In this document: piece by piece, positions 1 through 10,235 of the stretch
How positions within the stretch are numbered: the first letter of the stretch is position 1
Layout of the letters: each line of letters begins with the position of its first letter
Source of the DNA: Paragonimus westermani
Taxonomy: Eukaryota > Platyhelminthes > Trematoda > Plagiorchiida > Troglotrematidae
Length of the DNA stretch: 64,000 bases
Reading direction: 5' to 3'
Assembly: GCA_008508345.1 (NCBI GenBank)
Contig: QNGE01001706.1
Span: 77,010 to 141,009 of the forward strand
Position numbers and translations under genes: made by a program
Notes under the pieces: model-generated
Databases searched by the model: none
Told to the model about the DNA's origin: nothing
What the model saw: the letters and a program-made list of their open reading frames with translations, nothing else

Positions 1-1214
1 AATGGCCCGAGACACAACTGTCGACTGTCGTTAGACAGTAAAAGAGAGGAGGAAAAGCATATCGTCGGACAAAAGTTTTGCTTCTTACGGTATTGTGTGG
101 TCTTGGCCCACCCGGCAATGCACACGTGCGGTGGGTCATCTCTAGGCTGGGCCCGATCCACCGTTTGCATTGAGGTTAACAGAGTGAGGGAGTTAGGTAA
201 ATAATGTCCATGCCTTGCCAGACAACTTTCCTTTAGTCAACCAAGTGAATGCAACCTCAATAAATGCAGTGTGAAACCACTTGTCCGTACTTCTGTTTTG
301 CATTTCATTTAGGTGTGTAAACTCGTTCTTTCAAAGAGGTGGATGAATAAATAGAATTTAAATCAAAATGTGTAACCCCCAAAAGGCTAACTTTCATTCT
401 TAAAGGGACACTACTACTGTAGAAACTGTCCAACTTTCTGCAGATCGTTTTGGATATTCCTTGGGTTTATTGGTTGAATATAGTAAAACAGGGACCTCGA
501 TGTACTTTTTGGAAAATATGGTTTGTTTCGGCCATCCGTCGGATAAGTAGTAATTTCACGAGTTTACTCCAAATTTATGATTATTTTTAAATCTCTGGGT
601 TTGAATTTATTAGGCATATGAGGTTGATTCATGCGCCGCCATCTGTGGAACCGTAAGCCTTGAAATTCGGCAGTAATCCACGCATTGACAAAATCCCCTG
701 ATGTCAGCTGTTTCGGCGGAGACAACGGTTGCTTACACGATCAGTGACGGAGATGAAAGAAAAAGCTTCACCACTGGTGGTTGCAAGTCATCATTCCCAC
801 CCGTTAGCTAGCTTTACAGCTATGTACAATCTCACGACCTATCCAGCGGTAAACTGAGATTGATTGACAGTACTGTTTGTCCTAATCACCGTAACATAGA
901 TAATCCTTAGATTAATTGCCTCTAATCTTGTGCGACTGAGTAAATGATACTTGGATATGCTAGGTTGCAATCATTGGAATGATCACCAGACAGATAGACA
1001 TACTCGTAGAAATAAGATGACAAATATTACAGGATTCGGCAGAAAGTAATTAGAGTCAATTCATTAGAGCACTGTTTATTCGACGGCTGGGCAAAACAAT
1101 CTACATTTTTCTAAAGAAATTCACAGAACTCCTTGTTTTACTATATTCAGCCTCGTTCAACCGGTCAACTACGAAACAATGCAGTAACGTTGTTATAATC
1201 ATTGATAAGTAATA
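1..1214. other. Non-coding stretch, nothing recognised
   Basis: I find no long open frame, RNA gene or element family here. It is probably intron or 3' flank of the minus-strand synaptotagmin-like gene. No exon for the rest of its C2B domain was found between here and 6168. Confidence 0.4.
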
Positions 1215-1430
1215 GGCAGTTAGTTAGTATAACTTACACATCACTCACGTTAGATCACATTTATTTTTACCAAGCCCTCATTGAAGGTAAGCACTAGATT
1301 CAAACTTCGCTCTTGTTCAAGGTCAACTGTCGAGCACTTTTTTGTAGAGTTTAGGATTTGAATTTCAGTCACTCTTTCATGATGCATCCCCGTCAACCTC
1401 TGCGACAACTCTGCACACCTGAATTATTAT
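1215..1430 (-). mobile_element. Decayed tRNA-headed hammerhead SINE (copy G)
   Basis: Read on the minus strand, this segment has a B-box-like run (ttcaaatcct) preceded by catgaaagagtgac, which matches the tRNA-like head of the better copies at 32.6 and 56.4 kb. It is followed by aagagcgaagtttgaatcta and gtgctt, which correspond to the ribozyme 3' half (stem II, GAAA, stem III, stem I) of those copies. The CUGANGA half is not recognisable, so the ribozyme is dead. The tail is weakly conserved. Confidence 0.5.
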
Positions 1431-1684
1431 ACAAATACGCTGAGAGTATATTTGTTTGGGACTAATATTCAAATTGCCCTATTTTCTTGAATATCTCTAA
1501 TGAACTCCAACAAAAGGCTCAGCGATTGCGTAATCTTTAGGGTGAAAGTAGTGCAATGTGTAAATTCATTGAGAGACATTTTATTCTGCCATTTCTTGAT
1601 CACCTTACACGACCAGTCAGCAGCAAATGCTTATGAGGCAATGTTCGCAAATTAGTATTGCGGAGCTTTGAAATAATATAATCT

Positions 1685-1760
1685 CCCTGAGGTCAGCGAT
1701 GAAGTGGTCAACACGACGGTCTCATGACCCCATGAGTCAGGATTCAAATCCATGCCGTGG
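1685..1760 (+). mobile_element. SINE head fragment (copy H)
   Basis: The tRNA-like part of the same SINE is visible: tggtcaacacgacggtctca, then a B-box-like ggattcaaatcc and gccgtggga. It corresponds to the head of the copy at 32.7 kb. No hammerhead core can be read downstream, so this is either a truncated copy or one decayed beyond recognition. Confidence 0.5.
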
Positions 1761-2425
1761 GAAGGACATCAGTTATTGATAAGTTTCAGAAAGAATAGCG
1801 CTGGAACACACTGACAATTCTAGGGAAAGGTGAATGTTGTACCCAGTAATAAACGACGATTAATTCGAATGAAAACTGTCTCCGTTAGCTAGAAAAACGT
1901 TTCAGTGTGGTGACTCATTAGTCATTTTGCATCACGTTGAACTGTTGCTGAACCAACGTTTGCGTTTTCTAAGGTGCCAGGGATTTTCAACTTTGAGTGC
2001 AGACGCTTACATTTTACAGGACGAAGTAAAAATAAGTCATCAAACGGAAACGTCTTAACCAGTTAAGTGCAACTGTCCGATCTCCTCTCTGTCTCAAAGA
2101 CAATTTTATTCCTTACGTAAAAGTTACCGGACAGACAAGCTATCTATGACAGTCACAGTGTAATCCTAAAAGTGTACGGTTGTGTGAGCGCAGCTTCTTG
2201 TATCCACGTCCGCCGGGTGGGATGAGAAGCATACTGGGCGCTGTATACACGTTAGAGCAAGTGTTAATAAATGCAGTCAATTTTGGAGATAAACGCATTC
2301 GTTTTGAAAAAAACATACTTATATCATGTTTGTGAACATCCGCACTAAATAAAGTCAAACTGTGAGATATCCGCACCAAATTTCGTAGGAATTAAGTCGA
2401 ACAGTTTGGGCTTCGTGTTTAACAT
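1761..2425. other. Non-coding stretch before the gypsy element
   Basis: No gene or 5' LTR was recognised. The absence of a copy of the 5513-5807 LTR here shows that the downstream gypsy element lacks its 5' end. Confidence 0.4.
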
Positions 2426-2510
2426 GTTGATAAACAGATTGAGGATAACACAACGTTACGGGCAAGTTGTAATACTCTAGGTTTTAGCCACCTCGGGTGG
2501 CTTTCCTCAG
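2426..2510 (-). repeat. Penelope-like repeat piece with long-stem hammerhead motif (copy 1)
   Basis: This piece recurs at 54.5 and 55.1 kb. The shared parts are aacagattgaggataacaca and, further on, aagttgtaatactcta followed by a CCACC-TCG-GGTGG hairpin and tcctcag. On the minus strand the last 29 bases read CTGAGGA, then a 7-bp hairpin (AGCCACC/GGTGGCT, loop CGA), then AAAA where a hammerhead has GAAA. This is a CUGANGA / stem II / GAAA arrangement with G12 mutated, so it should be inactive. Hammerheads with long stem II are known from terminal repeats of Penelope-like elements. Assignment to that class is an inference. Confidence 0.5.
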
Positions 2511-2850
2511 GAGTTTGACAACCCCGCCGACTGCCAGGAGGCGATGAGGCGGTTCAAGGGCGCCCGGCTTGGACCAGGAGGCGATGAGGCGGTTCAAGGG
2601 CGCCCGGCTTGGACCAGGAGGCGACGCTCTGGTCTACGTCATGTTCCTGCGGGCAACGTTGTCGAAAGCCCTGCCACATTTGGACCAGAACTCAGAACAA
2701 CGACTGCTGACGGCACAGTTCTTGGACGGAGTGCCACCAACAGTCCGGGATCAGCTCAGAGTTGCTCTCATCACACAGCCCATGACGCTGGAACAGTTGG
2801 CCGATGCAACTCGAAAATTGCTAGCAGAACGAAGTGATACGCAGATTTTA
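2511..2850 (+). pseudogene. gag fragment with frame-breaking 40-bp duplication
   Basis: The first frame reads EFDNPADCQEAMRRFKGARL and then leaves frame at the second 40-bp unit. The remainder continues in the next frame (ATLSKALPHLDQNSEQ, then VPPTVRDQLR and LEQLADATRKLLAER). The helical, charged composition and the position before the RT fit a gypsy gag capsid C-terminal region. No CCHC zinc knuckle and no protease DTG motif follow. Coding similarity jumps from the gag end at about 2850 to the start of the RT, where HEIPI and RRIPV type residues can be read at about 2900-2950 between frame breaks. Confidence 0.65.
2536..2615 (+). repeat. Two tandem 40-bp units inside gag
   Basis: Units 2536-2575 and 2576-2615 are identical, each beginning aggaggcgatgaggcggttc, and a third partial unit begins at 2616. 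Because 40 is not a multiple of three, the duplication shifts the gag frame. Confidence 0.95.
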
Positions 2851-3027
2851 TGGATTGTTCACTACGGGTCAGGACCCGTACGGCTATTGTAACTGGGTTG
2901 AACACGAAATCCCCATCGAGTCGAAACGATTTCGGCTATTCGGACCCTGAAGAATTCCAGTGCATTAGCAGCCGGAAGTTGAACGACAGATGAAGGACAT
3001 GCGGACATCCCGTTCAATTCTCCTGTC

Positions 3028-4989
3028 TTGTTGGTAAAAATGCCTAACAGTAAATTTCGATTCTGTGTTGATTTCAGGCGGCTGAATGAGATAACGATCA
3101 ATAAAGTCGTAGCAGTACCGTCAGTGACGGAGATCTTTGACAAGCTGCAGAACGCCAGGGTGTTTACAGTGTTGGACTTACGGACCGGATATTGGCAGGT
3201 CCCAATCAAACAATCGAACCGAGATAAAACAGCATTCACAGTGGGTGAAAAGCAATACCTCTTCAAGCGGATGCCGTTCGGACTCTCAGGTGCCCCCTTC
3301 ACGTTCAGACGACTGATGCTGAAGGTGTTGGACGGATTGAGCAACACTGTTGCCTACGGAGACGATATCGTCATTTACAGCACAAATGAGACAGAACCTG
3401 CACTACACGTTTCAGCAGTGCTACAGAAGATTGAGACAGCCGGCCTCCGGATCAATAGTTCAAAGTCTCAACTGGCGAAGCAAACGGTAATACTGCTCGG
3501 TCACAAGGTCGGTCAGGGGGAGGTCCAGCCACTGCCCGAGAAACTGCTGACAATCGAGGCTATTCCGGTGCCAACATCGAAGAGGACGCTGAGACAGTTT
3601 CTCGGTCGCGTCGGGTTCTACAGCCGCTTCATCAAAAACTTCCATGACCTCGCGAGTCCGTTATACGAAATTTTGAGGAAGGATTGCCAATTTCATTGGT
3701 CACAGAAAGCCAACCAAGCGTTCGTCGAGATCCAACGCTTGATGAAAGAAGGACAGCTGACTCTGAAATTGCCAGTGACTGGACAGAGCTTCATTGTCTC
3801 AACGGATGCGAGTGATGTAGGAATTGGAGCGGTACTGAAGCAGGAGGACGGTGTGGTGGAATACGCCAGTCGGGTACTGAGTCCTGCTGAACGAAACTAT
3901 TCAACGACAGAGAAAGAATGTTTGGCAATCGTATGGGCCTTGGAAAAATGGAGGCCGTACTTGCTCGGCCGACAGTTCCATGTGGAGACTGACCACAAAC
4001 CGCTGGAGTGGATTAAATCGGCGAAGGACCCTCGAGGAAGGCTGGCTCGTTGGGCATTACGACTACAGGAGTACGACTTCACAATTCGCCACTTGTCCGG
4101 GAAAGAGAACTGTGTACCTGATTTGCTTTCCCGAACGCAACACTTCGATGAGGTCCACAAGGACGTGGTCGGAGTTAACAGTATTGAACTCGAGAGTGAC
4201 CCCGGGAAGTTACAAGCAGTACAGAGAATGGATACGACGATCCGGACGGTGATTGACCGACTCTTGTCGGGAGGACAACCGCCAGAGGACGAGCTGAATC
4301 CGGAATTGAAAGCTTTCAGAATGCACTGGTCCGATTTGCGGCTGAATAGTGCCGGAATTTTGATGCGCCAGTTGCGAGAGGGAATAAACGTCCCGGTCAT
4401 ACCGGCGGAATTGAGGGCGACAATTGTGAAAGAATGTCATCAGCTGGCTCATACGGGTTGTCATCGAACTTATGAAATGCTGAAACAAAGAGCATACTGG
4501 CCGGGAATGAAGAATGACGTTAACAATTATGTGCGTGCGTGCCAGCAATGTCAGTTAGTGAAGAGCACTAACCACCCCAGTCAGTATCCCACACAACCGA
4601 TTCCGGTCAGTAAAATTGGGGAACTGTGGTCGGTGGATGTGATGGGCCCCTTTCCAGCAACGACCTCCGGAAATCAATACATCATAATCATGACCGAACA
4701 CTTCACAAGGTGGATCGAAGCAGCCGCCATACCCGATCAGCGCGCAAGCACGGTGTGCAGGGCTGTGATGGAGCACATCATAGCGGATCACGGAATACCG
4801 CGAAGCATATTGACTGATCAAGGCCCCTGCTTCGAAAGTGAGGAGTTTCGGAACTGTTTGGAGCGTTTGGGAATCAAGAAAATACGCACAACTCCATATC
4901 ATCCTCAATCAAACGGATTGACGGAGAGGAACAATCGCACAATCAAGGAATGGTTGGCTGCGAAAAGGCGAAGCTGGGAGAAAACGTAA
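3028..4989 (+). CDS. pol: Gypsy pol: reverse transcriptase, RNase H and integrase core
   Basis: This 653-residue open frame copies element RNA into DNA and integrates it. The RT part shows FRFCVDFRRLN (10-20), LDLRTGYWQV (49-58, first catalytic Asp 50), MPFGLSGAPFTF (82-93) and the active site YGDD (110-113), where most gypsy elements have Y-[IVLM]-DD. RNase H shows STDASDVGIGAVL (from 258) and the conserved TTEKECLAIVWALE and HFHVETDHKPLEW-type stretches. The integrase zinc finger has His471, His475, Cys505 and Cys508. The catalytic DDE triad is Asp537, Asp597 and Glu633, a D-59-D-35-E spacing. The Met at 3028 is only the first Met after the frame breaks, and the true RT N-terminus lies upstream in other frames. 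The frame stops at TAA 4987, before the integrase C-terminal domain. Intact catalytic residues point to a fairly young insertion, but the element as a whole is not functional. Confidence 0.93.
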   Translation: MLVKMPNSKFRFCVDFRRLNEITINKVVAVPSVTEIFDKLQNARVFTVLDLRTGYWQVPIKQSNRDKTAFTVGEKQYLFKRMPFGLSGAPFTFRRLMLKVLDGLSNTVAYGDDIVIYSTNETEPALHVSAVLQKIETAGLRINSSKSQLAKQTVILLGHKVGQGEVQPLPEKLLTIEAIPVPTSKRTLRQFLGRVGFYSRFIKNFHDLASPLYEILRKDCQFHWSQKANQAFVEIQRLMKEGQLTLKLPVTGQSFIVSTDASDVGIGAVLKQEDGVVEYASRVLSPAERNYSTTEKECLAIVWALEKWRPYLLGRQFHVETDHKPLEWIKSAKDPRGRLARWALRLQEYDFTIRHLSGKENCVPDLLSRTQHFDEVHKDVVGVNSIELESDPGKLQAVQRMDTTIRTVIDRLLSGGQPPEDELNPELKAFRMHWSDLRLNSAGILMRQLREGINVPVIPAELRATIVKECHQLAHTGCHRTYEMLKQRAYWPGMKNDVNNYVRACQQCQLVKSTNHPSQYPTQPIPVSKIGELWSVDVMGPFPATTSGNQYIIIMTEHFTRWIEAAAIPDQRASTVCRAVMEHIIADHGIPRSILTDQGPCFESEEFRNCLERLGIKKIRTTPYHPQSNGLTERNNRTIKEWLAAKRRSWEKT

Positions 4990-5091
4990 CCGTTGATTCT
5001 ATTGGCCCACCGCTGTTCGCCGCAAGGGACAAGGAAAAAGTCGCCACGCTTGCCAGTCAATCAGGAGATTGGTTTATAGGGAGACTGACGG

Positions 5092-5346
5092 ATGAGCACT
5101 TGTGAATTAGCGGAAGCTTGGAGAGCTGCCGACCGAAATTTGAAAAACACACAAGAAGCTTCTAAGGAGCGATCAACTGCGAGGTTATCGGGTCGAAGGA
5201 CTGTGTTTGAACTTGGTTCTAAGGTTAAATACCGAGACCGGCAGAGCGCGGGGGCAACCGGACTCAGATCTAGGAAGTTCCTGGCAAAGTGGAGGGGACC
5301 GCACGTAGTAATTGAACGCCGTGGCTCAGTGTATCTGATAGACTGA
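5092..5346 (+). pseudogene. Gypsy integrase C-terminal fragment
   Basis: The ORF includes FELGSKVKYRDRQS, RKFLAKWRGPHVV and ERRGSVYLID. This is the SH3-like C-terminal DNA-binding region of gypsy integrases (typically GDKVLYR ... RWRGPYVV). It lies in a different frame from pol and is separated from it by about 100 bp with stops, so pol is frameshifted. Residues after the TGA at 5344 (LRKVNIDCTEASF) still look like the old polyprotein end. Confidence 0.75.
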
Positions 5347-5499
5347 GAAAAGTCAACATCGATTGCACGGAAGCCAGCTTTGTAAATGGTGCGACACTCC
5401 GATCACAAGAGGATGCACACCAGGTGTGCCAACAGCACGCAGATCGTCGAGAGAACGAAGAGAATATGAAAGCCTTTTGATACGACTGTAACAATCTTT

Positions 5500-5512
5500 G
5501 AGGGGGGAGGAG
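5500..5512 (+). other. Polypurine tract
   Basis: The run gaggggggaggag lies immediately before the LTR start TGTAGTGAGG. This is the plus-strand priming site of an LTR retroelement and fixes the LTR boundary at 5513. Confidence 0.85.
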
Positions 5513-5807
5513 TGTAGTGAGGAGATACGGTCGCACCATACTACTCACACCACTATTCAGTAGCCGCATGGATCGAAATGATCGCGGGATAAATACGGGA
5601 GAGATACGAGAAGAACGGGAATGACATGGAGTGGCTTTCGCCACATGACGGAACTGAGACATGATATCTAAAGCGACTGGAGTATCCTCAGAAGAATGTG
5701 GTGTGCAAATGAGTGTTTCTGTTCGTAGCCCCGTTGAGACGCTCATGTCGTGTATTGGTTTCCCAAATAAACAACTTGTGTGCCATCCGCCTTCTTGATT
5801 CACAACA
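5513..5807 (+). repeat. 3' LTR of the gypsy element (family 1)
   Basis: It starts TGTAGTGAGG directly after the polypurine tract. The end is placed at ...TTCACAACA, because the solo copy at 49.6 kb aligns up to TTCACGACA. Solo copies occur at 23.0 kb (plus) and 49.6 kb (minus). Shared landmarks are gcatggatcgaaatgatcgc, gggataaatacggg (a possible TATA-like box) and ccatccgccttctTgattca. Confidence 0.85.
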
Positions 5808-6167
5808 CTATCAACTAAACGTTTTAGACTTTCTCTGTACGTTTATAAACAATTTGACTAGACGTTACGGTCACTTTACCAAGCTTTTGATTGTCCAAAC
5901 AGATAGCTGCAATGGGGTATTTCTGATTTCCAACGTATAGTTTATTTGCGTACGACTGTGCTTCTACATTGCATCTCTCTTGCGTCGGCTATACGTAGTA
6001 GGGTTCAGAACGGAGGAATATTCACTTGTTCAAAAAATGTCCTTTTGTTTTTCAAATTTTTCCCGTAAAAGCCGTTCAATAGAAAAAAACGTGTTGTATT
6101 TCGAGTCTCACCTTTTCGGGAAAATACAACTCCGACTGATTTGTTTAGGATGTAATATTAGACTTAC

Positions 6168-6462
6168 TAGGTTTTGTGTTCGCGCTGCCCGGTACCCTAA
6201 AGCCGTGAGCTTTTTGTATGATTGTTTCAAATTTGCCCGTTGTCGGGTTGTAGGAAGCATTAAAGAGTAGTTCGGAATTCAGAGCTTGCATCCATGGCCT
6301 GCATTCTTCTTCTTCTTGTTCACTATTCGCTCCGTTCGCCCCGTAAGTCGTTCGCCTTGTTCTCGGTGATGGAGGTTGACTGGTCATCTGTTGCGATTGT
6401 CCGGGCACAGGCAAGAACGATCTCGTGGCCATAGTGGTTGTCGCTGGTGTTCCCAGGTCAGA
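6168..6462 (-). CDS. Synaptotagmin-14/16-like exon: linker and start of C2B
   Basis: On the minus strand the exon begins after ctattttgcag (phase 0) and ends CCTA|GTAAGT (phase 1), giving 98 codons plus one base. The first 55 residues are a low-complexity linker with an acidic run (SEQEEEE). Residues 63-90 (SELLFNASYNPTTGKFETII, then QKAHGFRV) match the opening of the second C2 domain of synaptotagmin 14/16 (PEILIGLLYNATTGRLS...). The phase-1 donor base A would start the next codon, as in the family's ...NTYVKL continuation. The upstream partner is 35936-36114 (phase 0 to phase 0). Translation could also read on to a TAA at 6145, but the consensus donor and the incomplete C2B favour an internal exon. 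The next exon is not in the window. Confidence 0.8.
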
Positions 6463-8976
6463 CTGCAAAATAGCAAGTAATACAGCGCATATATCTGTAC
6501 GTAACTTTCAGTTAGTTATGTTAAACTTTAAGACTGGTGTAGCATCAGTAGTCGCATATACTTTAAAGCTATCGGGATAAATTCTTGCTATACGTTAACT
6601 TGAGACGCTTGTTGGTGGGTGACATGTTCTCATTTTCTTGCAAATAGTTAACCACAGCGACTATCAATGTAGTTGCTGATAGCCGATCTAACTTGGATGA
6701 TTCTCTCCAGAACTATACACACAGAAGATCGGAACGCATGATCAGAGATGGCTAACAGCATGTTGAGCAATACATCTACCCACTAGGCTACCAAGGCGCT
6801 GTAAGAGGCTGTGGAAAGAAAAGCGAGTGACTTTCTTCAGCTGTTGCAAATGCATTTCCCAAGCCCTTCTGGAGTTGATGCGGATGCTTGTTAGTTTATT
6901 GACCAACCACAAAACGGTCGATGGGCTTCACCTTACGAGGAAAACGAAACGAGATAACTAAAGGAAGTGACACACACTGTGTATTTACCGAATCCTTTTA
7001 CTCGTCCTTAGCGGACGTTCGCGGATAAAACTGAGCACAAATGGGTCATAAAATGCTGTCTTCCGATCTCAGATTCATCTACTGTCCTGAAATTAACTTA
7101 CTCATCGATTAACAATAGGCATTTCGAAGCATTCTAGTGATGTCATTTAGATTCTAGTGATACTGGAGATTTGAACTCACCTTTGTGAAAGACTACTGCG
7201 TTTTTAGTACAATTGTCATGGTCGCAATTTCTGCTACCTCTGATTCAGTGATAGTTCATTATCATGCACTGCAAGTATGTGACCATCTTTGAGGAACCAT
7301 GTTCATTTTATTTGTCCTTCGTATTTCTTCCTATTGAATTTACGACATTTCCATCTTGAATATACTAAGCTTGTTTCTGTTAGAATATGATTATTCTACT
7401 ACGATCAATTCAGTCTACTTCTGAGCACTGTAAATCAGTCAGTGAATAACTCCTCATACCGGAACTGCATATCACATGCAGCTATCTAGAACGATATAAC
7501 CGGTTTTTGCATCGATGTTTTGTACGTGTTCATGTTTTCAAAGTTGCTTTTTAATATGTATACTACGTAAGAATCTTCAGTATGTGGAAAGATTGTGTAC
7601 ACTTAGCGTAGTCTCAATGATTGTGGATAAATCCAGGATTAGGATGCCCGAGTTTAGGCTGGACTCTAGCCAGAGATTGAAACCACTTGCTACTATGCTG
7701 TATATGTTTAGCTGCTGAGTCACAGAACTACACCAGAAGCCTAAGACTGGCATACCTGGATCCACGAGTTAACTAGTCCAATATGTTTTTCATGTCCGCC
7801 AACCCATTCGCAATATGAACTATCGTGATAGGCCGTCTCGAACAGTTAACGTAGACACACACCAAAACATATGCTGCTAGTCAAAACTGCATCATAAACT
7901 TGGCTGGAAATCTAATCTATAGTAGTCAGTGACAGCTGACAGTTCACGATCGACTGTTTCCGTTCACATTAACGGGGACTAAAACACACTGTTGGAGCTG
8001 TTGACGGTTGTCCGGTACGTTTGGCTATGTTTAATGCGATATCGGATATGAATTCATCAAAGCATGTTAACGCAAGTGAGAAGTCCTCGTTAAGAAATTT
8101 TCGACTGGATTGAACAGATAGATTATTTGTAATCTGCGTTCAGAATGATCGACCAAGGTGAACGCTATTCACATAAAGTTTCAGTTGGGTGTTCAGGTAT
8201 GACTGATCGGTCGAGCCTATTGTAAGATTACAGGCGTTAAGGTAACTACAATGATTTCATAAGCATGAGGATCGGAGTGCAATTTCCGGTCTGAACGAGG
8301 ACATACACTACCGATAGGTTCCAACAACAGCAAAACTGGATTCTGGTGATTCGTTTCGAAGCGGTCCAGCGAAATACTTACCTGGATGGGGGCGCTGCGA
8401 TAAAGTGTAAGTAGTGTTCAGTTTGATATCTCCGAACTCCAGTTAAACGTGTTGCGCTTATTTACTAAAAGTCGACTCTGAAGTTGGCATTATTTTTGCC
8501 TTTTAGTGCCTACAGAGAACAATTACTCTAACTTTTGTGCCATCGGTGTACACACAATACAAGGCTGTTTCATTCCTTTTTTAACTATCGTTATGCACTT
8601 AATAAAACTTTCTTGTATGATATTGTGTGACATGCCCACCTCCTCACCAATGACTGATCATTTAAATAGGCTAATTTCGGTAGATTGATAACTGTTTTGC
8701 AAGTTCGATTTCTTTTACTCCATTTCAAACGCCTTTTCTGCTGGATAATTTCAGTATTCGGTTGATTAACATTAACGATGAAACAGCATTACTACTGTAT
8801 TTTTTCTCATTAGTAGCATGTTAGTTTCAATCTGTTCAGTCACCTTTACTGACGTTTTTCCAGACTTGAAATGTAGTCATAATTAACCCGATAATCTGCA
8901 TCAGCCTTAATGGAACTGTCGATTACGGATTATTGATTTGAGTATCCTAGATCTTCAGGTGCGATTTAACACACAC
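6463..8976. other. Intronic sequence, no assignable exon
   Basis: This is part of the 29.5-kb intron between synaptotagmin-like exons. I looked here for the next LIN9 exon (the segment after ITAR) on the minus strand and found none I could defend. A strong minus-strand donor (CAG|GTAAGTATTT) occurs near 8381, without a convincing exon in front of it. Confidence 0.4.
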
Positions 8977-9190
8977 GGTTGGCGGCATCCGATTCGGATT
9001 AGCCTGTCACAGTGACCGAAGCCAAAGGACGTCTGCGCTTATATATCACTGCAACTGGCTTGCGCTGGACCAATTGCAGTTCCACCAACACACCACATAT
9101 CCAGTGTAAACCCGAAGGAATAAGACCGGGAGGTGTGCCAGTCGGGCCCTTCTGTCCAGCCGGTCAATGCTGGTTAGCCAGTTGATTGGC
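8977..9190 (+). repeat. Dispersed repeat R1, copy 1
   Basis: It is shared with 39918-40114 in the same orientation. Common landmarks are ggcatccgattcggattagc, cagtcac/ggtgaccgaag, ggaataagaccg and caatgctggttagccagtt. No coding potential or terminal structure is visible, so the family is unidentified. Confidence 0.85.
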
Positions 9191-9837
9191 TAATGAGAAA
9201 AGGAAACTCTTATCTCTCGGAAACTAAACAGAGAGAGGCTGCAATGACGAGATCCAAACCAAGAAGATTTGTGAAGTGTAACACAAGAAGCATTGCAGTA
9301 TAGGAGTGTAGGTTAGTGCATCCAAGATAAGATAGGGATGGAAAGCAAAATTCTCATTGAACTATGCAAAGCCCGGCAGACCATTAATCATACAATACAC
9401 CTACAAAGTCGAAGAAAAGAATGGATAGAAGACGGCAGACACTCAAATTTCCGAAAAGAGTGGATTAATTGTCAACGGCAAGGATGTGGGCCGATGCATT
9501 CATTAACAGAAGTAGAATGGATACACTGATATGACCTGAGCCTAACGTACTCGTCGAATCTTCGCCGACGGTGTACTATGAGTATGTTGGTGACNAGTGC
9601 GCTCAAAACCGCCACTATTTATGTACTGATGTTCTGAACTTTTACATTCTGTTTACCCATCCTTCTTTTCATTTTCTCCGCTAGACAATATGCCTTCAGT
9701 ATTCTACAAATTCATGCACCAGTCAGGACAAACCGTTCGATATCGACAGAAGACGCCACGGAAACCAACACCCCGATTACCAGATAGTCAGTGGAGGCGT
9801 GAGAATCAACATAAAAGACGGTTGTAAATAAAGTAAC
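9191..9837. other. Intronic sequence with one ambiguous base
   Basis: No gene was recognised. Position 9595 is an undetermined base (n). The segment adjoins the LIN9 exon donor. Confidence 0.5.
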
Positions 9838-10235
9838 CTCGCCGTAATTTTTGTCCCGATTATGAGCGGCATCGGAACATGCATATCATCTGGGAGATCA
9901 CGTAGATACTCCAGCTGAACGGAACGGGTTGCTTGTAGTGTTCGTATCTTTTCGCGCTTTTCATTCAACGACCGGCGTTCTTCGTCGAAAAAGGCAGTCG
10001 AACAGCGACGAGGTTTCCCCATGAGGCGTCTGAGAAGGGACCAACGAGCGCGAGAGAGCCGTCGAGTTTTGACGTTCGGAAAGTTTTCTCGGAGACAAAT
10101 ACGAAAATCATTTTCGCCCAGAAGAAGAGGCCGGTCCAGGTTTGAATAGAACCACTCATAGAAGACCCACTTATGAGCCTTAGGAAGTTTCAGCACATTA
10201 CGGAGACGGACCGCATTGACTTGGGACGCCCGTCT
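9838..10235 (-). CDS. LIN9: LIN9 exon encoding the DIRP domain
   Basis: LIN9 is the DNA/chromatin-anchored scaffold subunit of the MuvB core, which forms DREAM and Myb-MuvB complexes that control cell-cycle genes in the nucleus. The exon translates without a stop: RLRNVLKLPKAHKW, YEWFYSNLDRPLLLGENDF, CLRENFPNVKTRRLSR, RRLMGKPRRCSTAFFDEER, LNEKREKIRTLQ, DLPDDMH and PLIIGTKITAR. This follows the vertebrate LIN9 DIRP domain almost residue by residue. The acceptor is caatccttag|AGA (phase 0) and the donor is GCGAG|GTTACT (phase 2), giving 132 codons plus two bases. The exon lies on the same strand as, and inside an intron of, the synaptotagmin-like gene. Neither flanking LIN9 exon was found. It may be part of a nested gene or a stray duplicated exon. 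Presence of the intron signals argues against a processed copy. Confidence 0.92.

Larger units (their letters stand above)
2511..5807 (+). mobile_element. Ty3/gypsy LTR retrotransposon, 5'-truncated and internally deleted
   Basis: Order along the element: a gag fragment, a pol frame (reverse transcriptase, RNase H, integrase), an integrase C-terminal piece in another frame, a polypurine tract and one 3' LTR. The 5' LTR, primer-binding site, N-terminal gag, gag zinc knuckle and protease are missing. A 40-bp tandem duplication breaks gag. The domain order RT-RNase H-integrase is that of Ty3/gypsy. The CsRn1-type clade described in liver flukes is a plausible home, but I cannot verify it without alignment. 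The left edge abuts a Penelope-like repeat, so the 5' end was replaced or cut there. Confidence 0.9.

Noticed and set aside
8381..8470. LIN9 exon ending at a strong CAG|GTAAGTAT donor on the minus strand
   Set aside because: The frame upstream has stops and does not resemble the LIN9 segment that should follow the DIRP exon.
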